A stretch of DNA of 64,000 bases from Macrotis lagotis (GCF_037893015.1 NC_133658.1:425225890-425289889); one strand, 5' to 3'; shown: positions 1-9,937, counted from the first letter of the stretch. Notes: a model not told the origin generated them from the letters alone. A program made the numbers and translations.

Positions 1-109
1 CGGGGTTCCCGGGGTCTGGCTTTGCCCGTCCCCGGGCCTGGAGGAGCCGGCGCCCCCGCCGGCCGCGCCCCTCCCGCCGTCTCCTCCCGGCCGCCCGGGC
101 GGCACCTAC
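1..109 (-). other. 5' end of DEGS2 intron 1
   Basis: This is the minus-strand sequence downstream of the splice donor at 109-108. It is very GC-rich and contains no further exon, so the gene continues left of the window. Confidence 0.7.
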
Positions 110-191
110 CCAGGATCTCCCGGCGCCGCTGGGTGTGGGGCTGCTCGGTGTAGACCCACTCGAAGTTTCCGCGGGGGATCTTGTTGCCCAT
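110..191 (-). CDS. DEGS2: First coding exon of a sphingolipid delta-4 desaturase, probably DEGS2 (partial)
   Basis: On the minus strand an ATG at 191-189 opens 27 codons plus one base and runs into a consensus donor (CTGG|GTAGGT, GT at 109-108), so this is a phase-1 coding exon. It reads MGNKIPRGNFEWVYTEQPHT, then QRRREIL. The FEWVYT..QPH..RR.EIL signature is the N-terminus of the DEGS dihydroceramide desaturase family; MGN and HTQRR fit DEGS2 better than DEGS1 (MGS, HADRR). The split last codon (G..) suits the Ala that follows EIL in the family. DEGS2 is an ER-membrane di-iron enzyme with delta-4 desaturase and C4-hydroxylase activity that makes phytoceramide. Its membrane segments and histidine boxes lie in later exons outside the window. 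The start context (GCAGCGATGG) is good. Family assignment is firm; DEGS2 over DEGS1 is likely but rests on few residues. Confidence 0.8.
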
Positions 192-650
192 CGCTGCTGC
201 GGGCGGCGGGCCGGGCCGGGCCGGGGCATGGGGGGAGGACCAGGCTCCGGGGCTGCGCGGCGGCGGCGGCAGCTCCTTTTGAACGGCCGGCGCACCTGGC
301 GGGGCGGGGCGGGGCCGGCGGGGCGGCCCAGTCAGCGGGCCCGGGGCTGCGCGGCCTGGGGAGGGGGGCGCCCGGGCCTCACGGGCACCTGCCCAAGCGG
401 GGGCCGAGGCGGTTTCCGGACCGCGCCCTCGGGAGAAGGGGAGTCGGGGAGCCTGTCTGCAGAGCCCCCTCCCGGCCCTGCCGTCTAGGCTCTGGCTTCG
501 CGCGGGCTCGCGTCCCTGCCCCGGGCCGAGCCCTGGGGGCGGCCTCTGCCCCCTCCCGAGGCAGGGTGGGAGGTGTTAGCAGTGACTTTATTTCACTCCG
601 ATGGCCTCAATCTGCTGAAATCACCTTTTTTCTTTTAAAAGAGAAAACGG

Positions 651-775
651 GGGGCGGCTAGAGCACGGGCCCGTGAGTCAGGAGGACCTGGGTTCAAGAA
701 CGGCCTCAGACACGAATACTGACCTAGCTGTGCGGCCTTGGGCGAGCCCCTCAACCCCACTGCCTTGCAAAAAAC
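651..775 (+). repeat. WSINE1-like SINE, internally deleted
   Basis: It starts ggggcggcta, lacks the usual aggtggcgcagtgg A-box stretch, then continues with the B-box region (gggttcaag) and 'ggccttgggcgag...ccttgcaaaaaa'. It is a diverged, partly deleted copy between the CpG island and the minisatellite. Confidence 0.8.
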
Positions 776-1128
776 CCCACCAGTGTTCTTCCACTCTGCT
801 GAGGGGGTCCAGGATAAAAGAGCGCTTTGGTCTGTGTACTTCGATAAGAGACTAGTGCTGGCTTTCGGTCCTGGGTGGCTTGTTTTGCTTTGTTTTTACC
901 GACCCTACAGCTGAGAGAAGTGGAATCTGGAGGAGCCCCCACCCTGGAGGGTGTCCCGGCTGAGCCTCCCCATTAGACCTCGGCATTTCCAGGCCTTTAG
1001 ATCTGTACAGTTGGGACTCAGGCGGAATGGGCGGCGGCGAGTCTCAGAGCTTCGTTCCTCGGGTTCCCAGACCTAGGCCAGCTCCTGGCGGCGGGTGGAG
1101 ACGGGAGTAAATGCCGGTGGATGAATTA
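776..1128. other. Unassigned upstream sequence
   Basis: Moderately GC-rich single-copy-looking DNA between a SINE and the minisatellite. I see no coding exon or known repeat. Part of it could belong to the DEGS2 upstream regulatory region. Confidence 0.4.
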
Positions 1129-1895
1129 ACCGGGCTGCAGCGGCAACAACAACTACAGCGGCAACAACAACAGAAGCAACAACTACAGCGGCAACAACAG
1201 CAGCAGCGGCAACAACTACAGCGGCAACAACAACAGAGGCAACAACAGCAGCAGCGGCAACAACTACAGCGGCAACAACAACAGCAGCAACAACAACTAC
1301 AGCGGCAACAACGACAGCAACAACTACAGCAGCAGCAACAACTACAGCGGCAACAACTACAACAACAACAGCAGCGGCAACAACTACAGCGGCAACAACA
1401 GCAGCAGCAACAACTACAGCGGCAACAACAGAAGCAACAACTGCAGCGGCAACAACAGCAGCAGCAGCAACAACTACAGCGGCAACAACGACAGCAACAA
1501 CTACAGCAGCAGCAACAACTACAGCGGCAACAACTACAACAACAACAACAGAAGCAACAACTGCAGCGGCAACAACAGCAGCAGCAGCAACAACTACAGC
1601 GGCAACAACGACAGCAACAACTACAGCAGCAGCAACAACTACAGCGGCAACAACTACAACAACAACAGCAGCAGCAACAACTACAGCGGCAACAACAGCA
1701 GCAGCAACAACTACAGCGGCAACAACAGAAGCAACAACTGCAGCGGCAACAACAGCAGCAGCAGCAACAACTACAGCGGCAACAACGACAGCAACAACTA
1801 CAGCAGCAGCAACAACTACAGCGGCAACAACTACAGCAACAACAACAGCGGCAGCAACAACTACAGCGGCAACAACAACAACAGCCGCAGCAGCG
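1129..1895. repeat. CAG/CAA/CGG/CTA triplet-phased minisatellite with higher-order units
   Basis: About 770 bp made almost only of the triplets cag, caa, cgg and cta in one phase. Short blocks (cagcggcaacaa, caacaactacag) form larger units: 1441-1548 is repeated almost exactly at 1561-1668 (120-bp period), and a third near-copy lies at about 1738-1834. No triplet used forms a stop in any plus-strand phase, so a 264-codon Gln/Arg/Leu frame and a minus-strand Ala/Val frame stay open by composition alone. There is no non-repetitive conserved coding segment and no recognisable protein. It lies about 0.9 kb upstream of the DEGS2 start codon, so copy-number change could in principle affect the promoter (inference). 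Confidence 0.9.
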
Positions 1896-1984
1896 TCTCG
1901 CCTGACTGAAGTAGACCCTACTCTGCTCACAAAGTAAAGAGCAGCGTCCTAGGGCAGGACTACTAAAAAATAAACCCTGGGAGG

Positions 1985-2078
1985 CTAGCGGGTTACCTTC
2001 TGCGGGGGTGGGGGGAGGGAAGCCAAATGAGGGGGAAATTCACAAACTCAAAATAAATAAAATTCAAAGTTAAAAAAG
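1985..2078 (+). repeat. L1 3' end fragment
   Basis: It carries the G-rich segment 'ggggtggggggaggg' followed by 'aaactcaaaataaataaaatt', the typical terminus of marsupial L1 3'UTRs here (compare 44700-44770). It is severely 5'-truncated. Confidence 0.7.
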
Positions 2079-2890
2079 TAAACAAACCCTGTCCTCAAAG
2101 TTTCATTCTCCTGGAGAGGGGTGAAGGGGTAGGAATATAACATTTATATCCATAATAGGCCATGGTTTGAGAAGGAAGAGTCCCTCCCCCCATAACAATT
2201 AGGGGGAATAAAAAAAAGGTTTCATGAAGAAGGTGAAAGTTGATCCTTGAAGGAAGCTAGAAATCATTAAGGAAAAGGTTCATTTCATAGAGGGTGGTTA
2301 GAGGAATATCAGGTTCAGGGAACAGCAATCAGGACAATTTGGCCATAAAGGAATATATGAAGGAGAGTAAGTAATGTGATGAAAGTGAGAGATAAAGGAT
2401 GGGGGAGGAGTGAAGGATTACCTAGAAGAATGGGGCACCCCCAACAGAAAGAGGAAGATAGGATTGGTGTACAAGTCCAAGACTGGAATGAAATGAGATA
2501 TTTGTGCAATATTTAACAGTTAAATAAAATATGTTGATTTAACCATAGCATGGAAATGATTCTCCACCAAGATTTATCTACAGTAGAAACTGACCCCCCT
2601 ATCTCCATTTTAGAAGAGGCAAGAAATGGTGATTTTTCTATCTATATAATTGGGTCTCTTTTTTTCCTTAAGTGACCAGGAAGCCTTGTCAATGGTGAAG
2701 CAGTTTGAAGGTTAGCAATCTCTTGTCTTCTCTGTCTCCTATTTTATGTCATTTTCCCCTCTCCCCTCATTTATGTTTTCCCCCCCTTTTCAATTCAATT
2801 TCATTCAAAACACTTGAGTAACTACAACGTGTAAGGCCCTCTATTCTGGAGAGATAGAGACTTTTAAAATGATACAATCCCTGACTGCTT
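2079..2890. other. Unassigned intergenic sequence
   Basis: AT-rich DNA with no recognisable gene or repeat family. Short open frames here show no protein-like features. Confidence 0.35.
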
Positions 2891-2892
2891 TG

Positions 2893-3118
2893 TTTCTTAC
2901 TCATTTCAGTTGTGACTGACTCTTTGGGATCCCGATTTGGGTTTTCTTGGCAAACATACTAGGGTGCTTTGCCATCTCCTCCAGATAATTTAACAGGTGA
3001 GGAAACTGAGGTCAACAAGGTTAAATGAGTTATTGGAGAGCTAGCAGACGCCTGAGGCTAGATTTGAACTGAAGAAGAGGAATCATCTGAACTCTGGGGC
3101 TCTGGCGCCACCTAGTGT
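2893..3118 (-). repeat. tRNA-derived SINE with RTE/BovB-like tail, minus strand
   Basis: Read on the minus strand it has the SINE head (ccacctag complement), the 'tttcctcac..gttaa' core, and the tail complement of 'agttgtgactgactctttgggatccc', resembling BovB/RTE 3' ends. It is diverged. Confidence 0.75.
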
Positions 3119-3147
3119 CACTGCTTTGTAGGAAATCACAGTCTACA

Positions 3148-3292
3148 GGGGCAGCTAAGGTAGTACAGTGGATAGAGCACCAGCCCTGGAGTCAGGAGGA
3201 CCTGAGTTCAAATCCAACCTTGGACACTTGCCTAGCTGTGTGACCTTGGGCAAGTCACTTAATCCCATTACCTTAAAAATATTAGAAAAAAA
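3148..3292 (+). repeat. WSINE1-like SINE
   Basis: It has ggggcagcta, an A-box region (agtacagtggatagag), a B-box (gagttcaaatcc), 'gtgaccttgggcaagtcac' and an A-rich end. Confidence 0.85.
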
Positions 3293-3319
3293 AGAAATAG
3301 ATGTACAGTCTTAAGAGAA

Positions 3320-3475
3320 CTTGAATCCATGACACTGGCTTTTAGCTCTGCTTCATTCTACCTTTATCATCTTGGGAAGTCACTAAAATTCCCGAGGCCT
3401 TTGTTTTTCTGACCTGCAACATGAGGATGTTGGACCAAATGACTCTAAGTTTCCTCCTAACTATAAATCAGATTC
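3320..3475 (+). repeat. MIR-type SINE fragment
   Basis: It contains the CORE-SINE-like 'ttgggaagtcac' and 'atgaggatgttggaccaaatgactctaag' features of mammalian MIR copies. It is old and diverged. Confidence 0.55.
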
Positions 3476-3940
3476 CTTGGTCCTCCTTCCTTGGGGGTCA
3501 GGTCCATTATTTGCTGCTCCCTACATTCCTCTCCCCTACACTCCTCTTCTGGGGGTCCAGTACTCAGAGGGCTACTGTCTTGCCTCTCTGCCATTTGTTC
3601 ACGCCTCCACTGTTTGTGTTCCTCAAATCTCTAGTGGCCCATTGACTGGCACACCAGTTCCAATTAAACACTTAACATAGATTATCTTTTACAAAATGAT
3701 TTTTACTTTAAAGAGCAGCAAGAACACAAAAATTTTTCCCTCAGTACTTTTGGGGGGGTATCCCCTTCCCATTCCCATCACCTCTTGGAAGGGTATAAGA
3801 TTCACATCTCAGTTCAGTTCCTATATTAGTTCCACCAAATTCAATATCTCATGGAAGTCATTAGTTTTCACTTGCCCAATTCTGCTTTTTAAGAAGTTAT
3901 TTTCTTCAGTGAGCTTTTGTATCTCTTTTACCAAGGTATA
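3476..3940. other. Unassigned intergenic sequence
   Basis: No recognisable repeat or gene; the overlapping short open frames do not resemble known proteins. Confidence 0.3.
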
Positions 3941-3941
3941 G

Positions 3942-4228
3942 AACAGCTAGGTGGCACAGTGGATAGAGCTCTGGCTTTGGAGTCAGGAGGATAGTTCAAA
4001 TACAGCCTAGCTGTGTGACTTTGGGCAAGTCACTTAACCCTGACTGCCTCCCATCCAGAGTCATCTCCAGTTATCCTGATTCATATCTGGTCACTGAATC
4101 CAGGTGACTCTGGAGGAGAAGGTGAGGCTGGTGACCTAGCACAGCCCCCTCAATCAAATCAAATTCATGTGTCTGTCATGACATCACCACCCCTGATGTC
4201 ATGGTCTTCAAGAATGAAGGACAAACTT
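3942..4228 (+). repeat. MAR1 CORE-SINE, near full length
   Basis: It has the tRNA-like head (cagctaggtggcacagtgg), CORE region (gactgcctcccatccagagtc), 'gactctggaggagaaggtgaggctgg', 'ttcatgtg..gtcatgacatcacc' and the terminal 'aatgaaggacaaac'. This is the full MAR1 layout, distinct from the shorter WSINE1. It is followed by a short atg/gat microsatellite (4235-4256). Confidence 0.85.
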
Positions 4229-4234
4229 ATTATT

Positions 4235-4256
4235 ACTATGATGATGATGATGATGT
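4235..4256. repeat. (GAT)n microsatellite
   Basis: A run of gat/atg triplets directly after the MAR1 tail, probably grown from the tail. Confidence 0.8.
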
Positions 4257-4689
4257 ATCTTAAGGATTCCTTACCAGTCTGGCTGTGATATCAGACTCTG
4301 AGTTCTTAGGATGGAGACTGGTCCCTGCAGAACCAAAAACAAATGACATAAGACCCAAACCCTCAGCCCCACCCCCCCAACCCCTAAAGGATATACTAGT
4401 TCCAGTTAGGCAAAACATCTTCCTTCCTTCCAGATCACTCTGACTCTCATTGATTAGCCAGTAATAGATCCCAGTTCAAGGCTTATGGGATCATTGTTTG
4501 GATTCTGATAACTCAGAGAGAGAGTAAATAGCAATTGTTTCTGTTTTGGCCAGAAATACTGAGGGTCTTACCACCCAGATTTTTTTTTAGACTGAGTTAA
4601 AAAGGCCATTCTTTGTTTCATTTTAACCTATCCTTGAAAAGGCATTGCCTCAGACAAACTGAGACTTGGGAATGACCTTAGCTCAAAAA
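4257..4689. other. Unassigned intergenic sequence
   Basis: No gene or repeat recognised. Confidence 0.3.
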
Positions 4690-4878
4690 GACCAAAACTG
4701 TATCCAAGGCCATCTCAGATTGTCCAGATAAATAACTGTTCACTGGACCCAGATGGCTTGGAGGAGAAAGTGAGGCTGGTGACTAAGCACAGCAACCCCT
4801 CACTTTAATCCAATTCACCTATAAATCCTGGCATCACCTTCATGATTTCTTTTTCTAGAACTAAGGACAAACAACAAC
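4690..4878 (+). repeat. MAR1 SINE, 3' part
   Basis: It contains 'cactggacccagatggcttggaggagaaagtgaggctgg' elements and ends 'aggacaaacaacaac'. The tRNA-derived head is missing or too diverged to see. Confidence 0.8.
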
Positions 4879-5210
4879 AACAAAGATATCAACCACTGAC
4901 ACCAAAGTGAAGGAGTCCTAAACCTTTAAATGTGAATGTGAGAAAGAAGTCATTCTTAAATACAAAGACAATTCTAGTTATACAGCCAATAGGAAAAAGA
5001 ATGCTTCCCAGCATATGGTGGGGCAGCACCAGTTCCCCTAAGTAGAGGTCCCAAAAATCACCATTAATAAGTTATCTGGGCATATTCCCTACTCCATTAC
5101 ACTGATATTTAACCACATACCCTTAAACAGTCTATTTCTTAAAAAAAGGAACAACATGGTTTAGTGGAAAGAGTTTTAGACTTGGAACAAGAAGTTGGTT
5201 GGATGTATTT

Positions 5211-5436
5211 TTTGTTGTTTAATCATTTTTCAATTGTGTCAAATTCTTGGGTTTTCTTGGCAAAGATACTGAAGTGGTTTCCCATTTCCTTCTCTAGCTT
5301 ATTTTACAGATGAGGAAACTGAGGCAAACAAAATTAGTTACTGCTAGTAAATGGTCTGAGGCTAGATTTGAGCTGAGGAAGATGAATCTTTCTGACTCTA
5401 GGCAGGTACTCTATGCACTGTGCCACCTAGCTGCCA
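5211..5436 (-). repeat. tRNA-derived SINE with RTE-like tail, minus strand
   Basis: The plus strand reads tail first (ttgttgtttaatcatttttc, ttggcaaagatactg), then 'tacagatgaggaaactgaggcaaac', then the head complement 'gtgccacctagctgcc'. Confidence 0.85.
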
Positions 5437-5545
5437 GAATTAATACATACATAATCCTAAAGCTAGTTCTGTGATGAAAAACAAATCTTTTCCTCTCTTA
5501 GTCCTCAGTTTTCTGGAAATTATAATACTCATAGAAAGTATTCTA

Positions 5546-5690
5546 GGGCATCTAGGAGGCACAGGGATAGAGCACCAGCTCTGGAGTCAAGAAGACCTGA
5601 GTTCAAATCCAGACTCAGACACTTAATAATTACCTAGCAGTATGATCTTGGGCAAGTCACTTAACCCTATTGCCTTGCAAAAACCAAAAG
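5546..5690 (+). repeat. WSINE1-like SINE
   Basis: It has gggcatctaggaggcac, the B-box gagttcaaatcc and 'gacacttaataattacctag', and ends ccttgcaaaaacc. Confidence 0.85.
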
Positions 5691-5780
5691 AAAAATGGAA
5701 GTACTAGAAATGGGAGGTTAAAAGATTTTGGTTTTTTGGCTACTGTAGTTTTATGTCCAGCTTTAGAATCAGTCCATGTA

Positions 5781-6498
5781 CGGGCGGAGCCAAGATGGCG
5801 ACAAGAAAGGATCATGTCTTAGGCGCTCTCTCATTAAACTCATAAACTAAGGACTCTAACTAAACTTTCGAGAGACAGAACCCACAAAGGGACCAAGCGA
5901 GGACGTTCTCCTACTCAAGGTAACCTGGAAAAGAGCAGAAAGGCTCTGCTCCCTGGGGTCAGAGGGGTGGCCCACCAGAGGGGTGGCCCGCCAGAGCAAA
6001 AGAACTTCAGCCTCCCAGAGGCAGCCCCAGGGCGCTGGGAGCCCCAGCTCTCAGCAGCTGGGGAGTCTCCTGAGCTACACCCCGGGGAGCACCAGGCACA
6101 AATTGGGGGAACAGCGGGGGACCTCTGCCAGAGTGAGCACATGGAGCCCAGCCCTCAGGGCACACAGCCAGCAGGCAGGCGGAGCCGGTAAACAGGAGCA
6201 CCCAGGGCATGAGCCCATTGAACCTAGGGAGGGAAATGAAGAGAGAGAGGCTGCAGAGCTCTGTCCTCTGCCTCTGGAACAGGACTCTGGGGTTCTGAAC
6301 ACATTCAGATCCTGATCCCAGTCTAGGCCCCCCCACCATAGAACAGCAGGGCCCCCCCACCTCAGCCCCGTAGCAGAGGGTGGTGCTTATGGTCATTCAC
6401 AGACCAGGAGGGAGGACAGAGCCTCACACACTGAGACCCTTGTGGGAGTGTCCCAAAAGCTCAGGAAGCACCCCCAAAACAGGCACAGGCTGGCAAAA
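5781..6498 (+). promoter_or_regulatory. HAL1/L1 5'UTR of unit 1
   Basis: It begins right after the target-site duplication with cgggcggagccaagatggcg, the YY1-like start motif common at mammalian and marsupial L1 5' ends. The region is GC-rich relative to its surroundings and would hold the internal Pol II promoter. Several overlapping short frames here carry no conserved protein. Confidence 0.65.
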
Positions 6499-7611
6499 AT
6501 GAGCAAGTAGAGAAAAAAAGAGGAAGACCATTGAGAAATATTTTGCAAATGAGCCCAAGAAGGATCAAAATACTCAGACTGAAGATGAGGAAGCACAAGC
6601 TCCTGCATCTAAAGACTCCAAGAAAAACAGAAATTGGGCCCAGGCTATGATAGAGCTCAAAAAAGACTTAGAAAATCAAATGAGGGAGTTGGAAGAAAAA
6701 CTGGGAAAAGAAAGGAGAGAGATACAGGAAAAACATGAAAAAGAAGTCAGCAGCTTAGTCAAGGAAATCCAAAAAAATGCTGAAGAAAATAGCATGCTAA
6801 AAAACAGCTTGGTCAAATGGATAAAACAGTTCAAAAAGTTATTGAGGAGAAGAATGCTTTAAAAAGCAAAATTGGCCAGATGGAAAAAGAGATAAGAAAA
6901 CTCTCTGAGGAGAACAAATCCTTCAGACAAAGAATAGAATTCAGGGAGATTGATGAATTTACCAGAAATCAGGAATCAATACTTCAAAACCAAAAAAATG
7001 AAAAATTAGAAGAAAATGTGAAATATCTCATTGAAAAAACAACTGATATGGAAAACAGACTTAGGAAAGATAATTTGAAAATTATTGGAATACCTGAAAG
7101 TCATGATCAGGAAAAGAGCCTTGACATCATTTCCAAAGAATTCCTACAGGAAAATCGCCCTGATATTTTAGAAGCAGAGGGCAAGATAGAAATGGAGAGA
7201 ATCCACCAATCCCCCCAAGAAAGAGATCCCAAAAAACCAACCCCTAGGAATATTATAGCCAAGTTCCAGAACTCCCAAGTCAAAGAGAAAATATTACAAG
7301 CAGCCAGAAGGACACAGTTCAAATATCATGGAGCTGCAGTCAGGATTACACAGGACTTAGCAGCAACTACATTGGAAGCATTTAGGGCTTGGAATACAAT
7401 ATACCAGAAGGCAAAAGAGCTTAGAATGCAGCCAAGAATGAACTACCTAGCAAGGCTGAATGTCCTCTTCCAGGGAAAAAGATGGACTTTCAATGAACCA
7501 GGGGAATTTCAAATGTTCCTTTTGGAATGGCCAGAGCTGAACAGAAGGTTTGATCTTCAGATACAGGACTCAGGTGAAACATGGAGATTGGAGGAGAGGG
7601 GGGAAATATGA
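6499..7611 (+). pseudogene. L1/HAL1 ORF1 remnant of unit 1, frameshifted
   Basis: This is the remains of an ORF1p-type RNA-binding chaperone. The N-terminal region (from about 6499) has a stop at 6508-6510. Translation in one frame (6647-6862) gives a Glu/Lys-rich coiled coil (heptads such as KDLENQMRELEEKL). A frameshift near 6815-6860 moves the reading to the frame of 6817-7611. That part continues the coiled coil, then shows an RRM-like segment (NLKIIGIPES at about 7072-7101) and the C-terminal domain ending in YLARLNVLF and FDLQIQDSGETWRLEE. These are features of the L1 ORF1/Transposase_22 family. The protein cannot be made from this copy as it stands, so it was copied in trans or broke after insertion. 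Its downstream neighbour is 3'UTR rather than ORF2. Confidence 0.8.
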
Positions 7612-8092
7612 AAGACTTAATGAGGATGAACTGCATGTATAGAAAAATGATACTGATAATATTCATATGAACCATCTCAGTTAATAGAGTAGGTAGAAGG
7701 AGCTTTTATAGTTGAAGCACAGGAGAAAGCTGAATTCGAAGATAAAATATGGTGTAAAAATGGAGTCAATAGGAAAAAAAGGGAAATGGAATGGGAGAAA
7801 GAAAAAGGGGAGGGGGAATAGTCCAAGATATTTCACATAATAAGATTTTTTTTTTATTACAATGAGCTATTGCAATGATATGGAAGGGGGGAGGCAAGGG
7901 GGAATGAGGGAACCTTTGCTCTCATCAGAGATGGCTAGGAGAGGAAACAGCAAATATACTCAATGGGATATAGACATCTGGAGTAAGAAGGAGGGGGGGA
8001 GCAGGGGGAAGGGGTGGGGATGTGAATAAAGGAGGAGAGGATGGACCATGGGGGGAGAGTGGCCAGATATAACACATTTTCTTTCTTACTTC

Positions 8093-8231
8093 ATGCAAGG
8101 GGCTGGGATTGGAAGGCCTGCCCAGGACCATAGGGCCAGATGGATTCTGGGCCTAAGGGGTGGTATGGGGGCTCAGGGCTTCTTGGCCCCAGGACTAGGG
8201 ATCTGTCTGCTGAGCCAGTCAACGACCCTAC
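8093..8231 (-). repeat. Antisense SINE-like module 1 in the HAL1 3'UTR
   Basis: The plus strand reads tgcaaggggctggg, 'ggcctgcccaggaccatagggcc', 'ccccaggactagggatctgtctgct' and 'accctac'. This is the same order of landmarks as a reverse-complement WSINE1 (tgcaaggcaatggggtt, ggcttgcccaaggccac, ctccagggc..gtgctctatccact, agccgcccc), heavily diverged. Copies lie at 9071-9210 and 11342-11481. Confidence 0.6.
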
Positions 8232-8439
8232 AGCAGAGTCAGAGTGAAAGGAGAGAGAAAATAGAGTACATGGTAGTGGAGAAATAAGAAAGGAGGGAGT
8301 TGAGATCAGCAATGGCAACAGTGGAAAAATATGGAAGTAACTTTTGGGATGGACTTACCAGAAAGAATGTGATCCACTCATGACAGAGTTGATGGTGTTG
8401 GAACAAAGACTGAAGCACATTTTTTGTTATCATTATTTG

Positions 8440-8580
8440 GGGGAGGGTGCAGGGCAAGTGGGGCTGGATGGCCTGCCTGGGGCCACATAGCAGGGTGATC
8501 TTTGGGTGCCTGGGGCCGGATTTGGACCCAGGTGCTCCTGGCTCAAGGGCCAATGCTCTGTCTGCCACCCAGCCACCCCT
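8440..8580 (-). repeat. Antisense SINE-like module 2 in the HAL1 3'UTR
   Basis: The plus strand has gtgcagggcaag, 'ggcctgcctggggccacatagcagg', 'ggatttggacccaggtgctcctggctc', 'caatgctctgtctgccacc' and 'agccacccc'. This is the clearest of the three as a reverse-complement tRNA-SINE, including the B-box complement 'ggatttggaccc'. Copies lie at 9420-9559 and 11684-11823. Confidence 0.7.
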
Positions 8581-8635
8581 ACTATCATTACTATTTTATT
8601 TTATTTTGGGTCTTTATTTTTTTTTCTTCTTTTTG

Positions 8636-8772
8636 GTTTTTGCAGGGCAGTGGGGATCAGGTGGCTTGCATGTCACACCAGCTGGGTGATGGTTGGGTTT
8701 ACGATGCTGGATATGTGCTCCGGTGCTCGTGGCTCCAGGGCTGGTGCTTTGTCCATTGCGCCACCCGGCCAT
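8636..8772 (-). repeat. Antisense SINE-like module 3 in the HAL1 3'UTR
   Basis: The plus strand has tttttgcagggcagtgggg, 'ggtggcttgcatgtcac', 'gctccagggctggtgctttgtccat' and 'gcgccacccggcc', again the landmark order of a reverse-complement SINE. Copies lie at 9611-9746 and 11876-12012. Confidence 0.65.
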
Positions 8773-8968
8773 ACCTACAATTATTACTATTATTTTTTTA
8801 TTTTAATTTTTTTTCCTCTCCCCTTTACTTTTTTCACCCAAGCAAGTCTATCTATATTTATGGGGGAGGAGGGGTATTTTGTTTACTTGTAAACAAGAAT
8901 ATTTTATTAATGTAAAAAAAATTTGTACAAAATGAGAATAAAAAAATAAATTAAAAAAAAAGAAAAAA

Positions 8969-9931
8969 AGGAGGGGGGAGCAGGGGGAAGGGGTGGGGAT
9001 ATGAATAAAGGAGGAGAGGATGGACCATGGGGGGACAGTGGTCAGATAGAACACATTTTCTTTTTTACTTCTTGCAAGGGGCTGGGATTGGATGGCCTGC
9101 CCAGGACCATAGGGCCAAGTGGATTCTGGGCCTAAGGGGTGGTATGGGGGCTCAGGGCTTCTTGGCCCCAGGACCAGGGATCTGTCTGCTACGTCACTAA
9201 GCTACCCTACAGCAGAGTCAGAATGAAAGGAGAGAGAAAATATTGTACATGGTAGTGGAGAAATAAGAAAGGAGGGAGTTGCGATCAGCAATGGCAACAG
9301 TGGAAAAATATGGAAGTAACTTTTGCGATGGACTTACCAGAAAGAATGTGATCCACTCATGACAGAGTTGATGGTGTTGGAACAAAGACTGAAGCACATT
9401 TTTTGTTATTATTATTTGTGGGAGGGTGCAGGGCAAGTGGGGCTGGGTGGCCTGCCTGGGACCACATAGCAGGGTGATCTTTGGGTGTCTGGGGCTGGAT
9501 TCGGACCCAGGTGCTCCTGGCTCAAGGGCCAATGCTCTGTCTGCCACCCAGCCACCCCTACTATTATTACTATTTTATTTTATTTGGGGTCTTTTTTTTC
9601 TTCTTTTTGGTTTTTGCAGGGCAGTGGGGATCGGGTGGCTTGCATGTCACATGGCTGGGTGATTATTGGGTTTACGAGGCTGGATATGGGCTCCGGTGCT
9701 CATGGCTCCAGGGCTGGTGCTTCGTCCATTGTGCCACCTGGCCATACCTACAATTATTACTATTATTTTTTTTAATTTTAATTTTTTATCTCTCCCCTTT
9801 ACTTTTTCGCCCAAGCAAGTCTATCTATATTCATGGGGGGAGGGGTATTTTGTTTACTTGTAAACAAGTATATTTTATTAATGTAAAAAAAAACATTTGT
9901 ACAAAATGAGAATAAAAAATAAATTAAAAAA
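8969..9931 (+). mobile_element. HAL1 unit 2 (3'UTR only, 5'-truncated)
   Basis: It starts at gaggggggagcagggggaag, equivalent to about 7990 in unit 1, immediately after unit 1's A-rich tail. It carries all three SINE-like modules and its own tail (aatgagaataaaaaataaatt). It differs from unit 1 at scattered sites, so it is not an exact assembly duplicate. Confidence 0.8.
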
Positions 9932-9937
9932 TTATTC

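Larger units (their letters stand above)
1..560. promoter_or_regulatory. CpG island / promoter region of DEGS2
   Basis: The sequence is extremely GC- and CpG-rich from the left edge to about 560 and then drops abruptly to ordinary composition. It contains the first coding exon (110-191) and, just upstream of it, consecutive GC boxes (ggggcggggcggggcc at about 301-316) typical of Sp1-type TATA-less promoters. No TATA box is visible. The transcription start probably lies around 192-320 on the minus strand; I cannot place it exactly. The long plus-strand frame here simply reflects GC richness. Confidence 0.7.
7612..8968 (+). other. HAL1 3'UTR of unit 1
   Basis: G-rich, A-rich non-coding sequence begins directly after ORF1 where an L1 would have ORF2. 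It contains three modules that resemble antisense tRNA-derived SINEs (8093-8231, 8440-8580, 8636-8772), each with complements of the SINE B-box and 'ccacc' head, and ends 'aaaatgagaataaaa' plus A-rich tail. The same three modules recur in units 2 and 3, so they belonged to the source RNA. Confidence 0.75.

Noticed and set aside
135..488. 117-codon plus-strand frame in the CpG island
   Set aside because: It overlaps the DEGS2 first exon on the opposite strand and its Gly/Arg/Pro-rich content is what GC-rich DNA gives by chance.
1111..1905. 264-codon Gln/Arg/Leu-rich open frame, and a 285-codon Ala/Val-rich frame on the other strand (1073-1930)
   Set aside because: Both follow automatically from a triplet repeat whose units contain no stop in these phases; there is no non-repeat domain, splice context or known relative.
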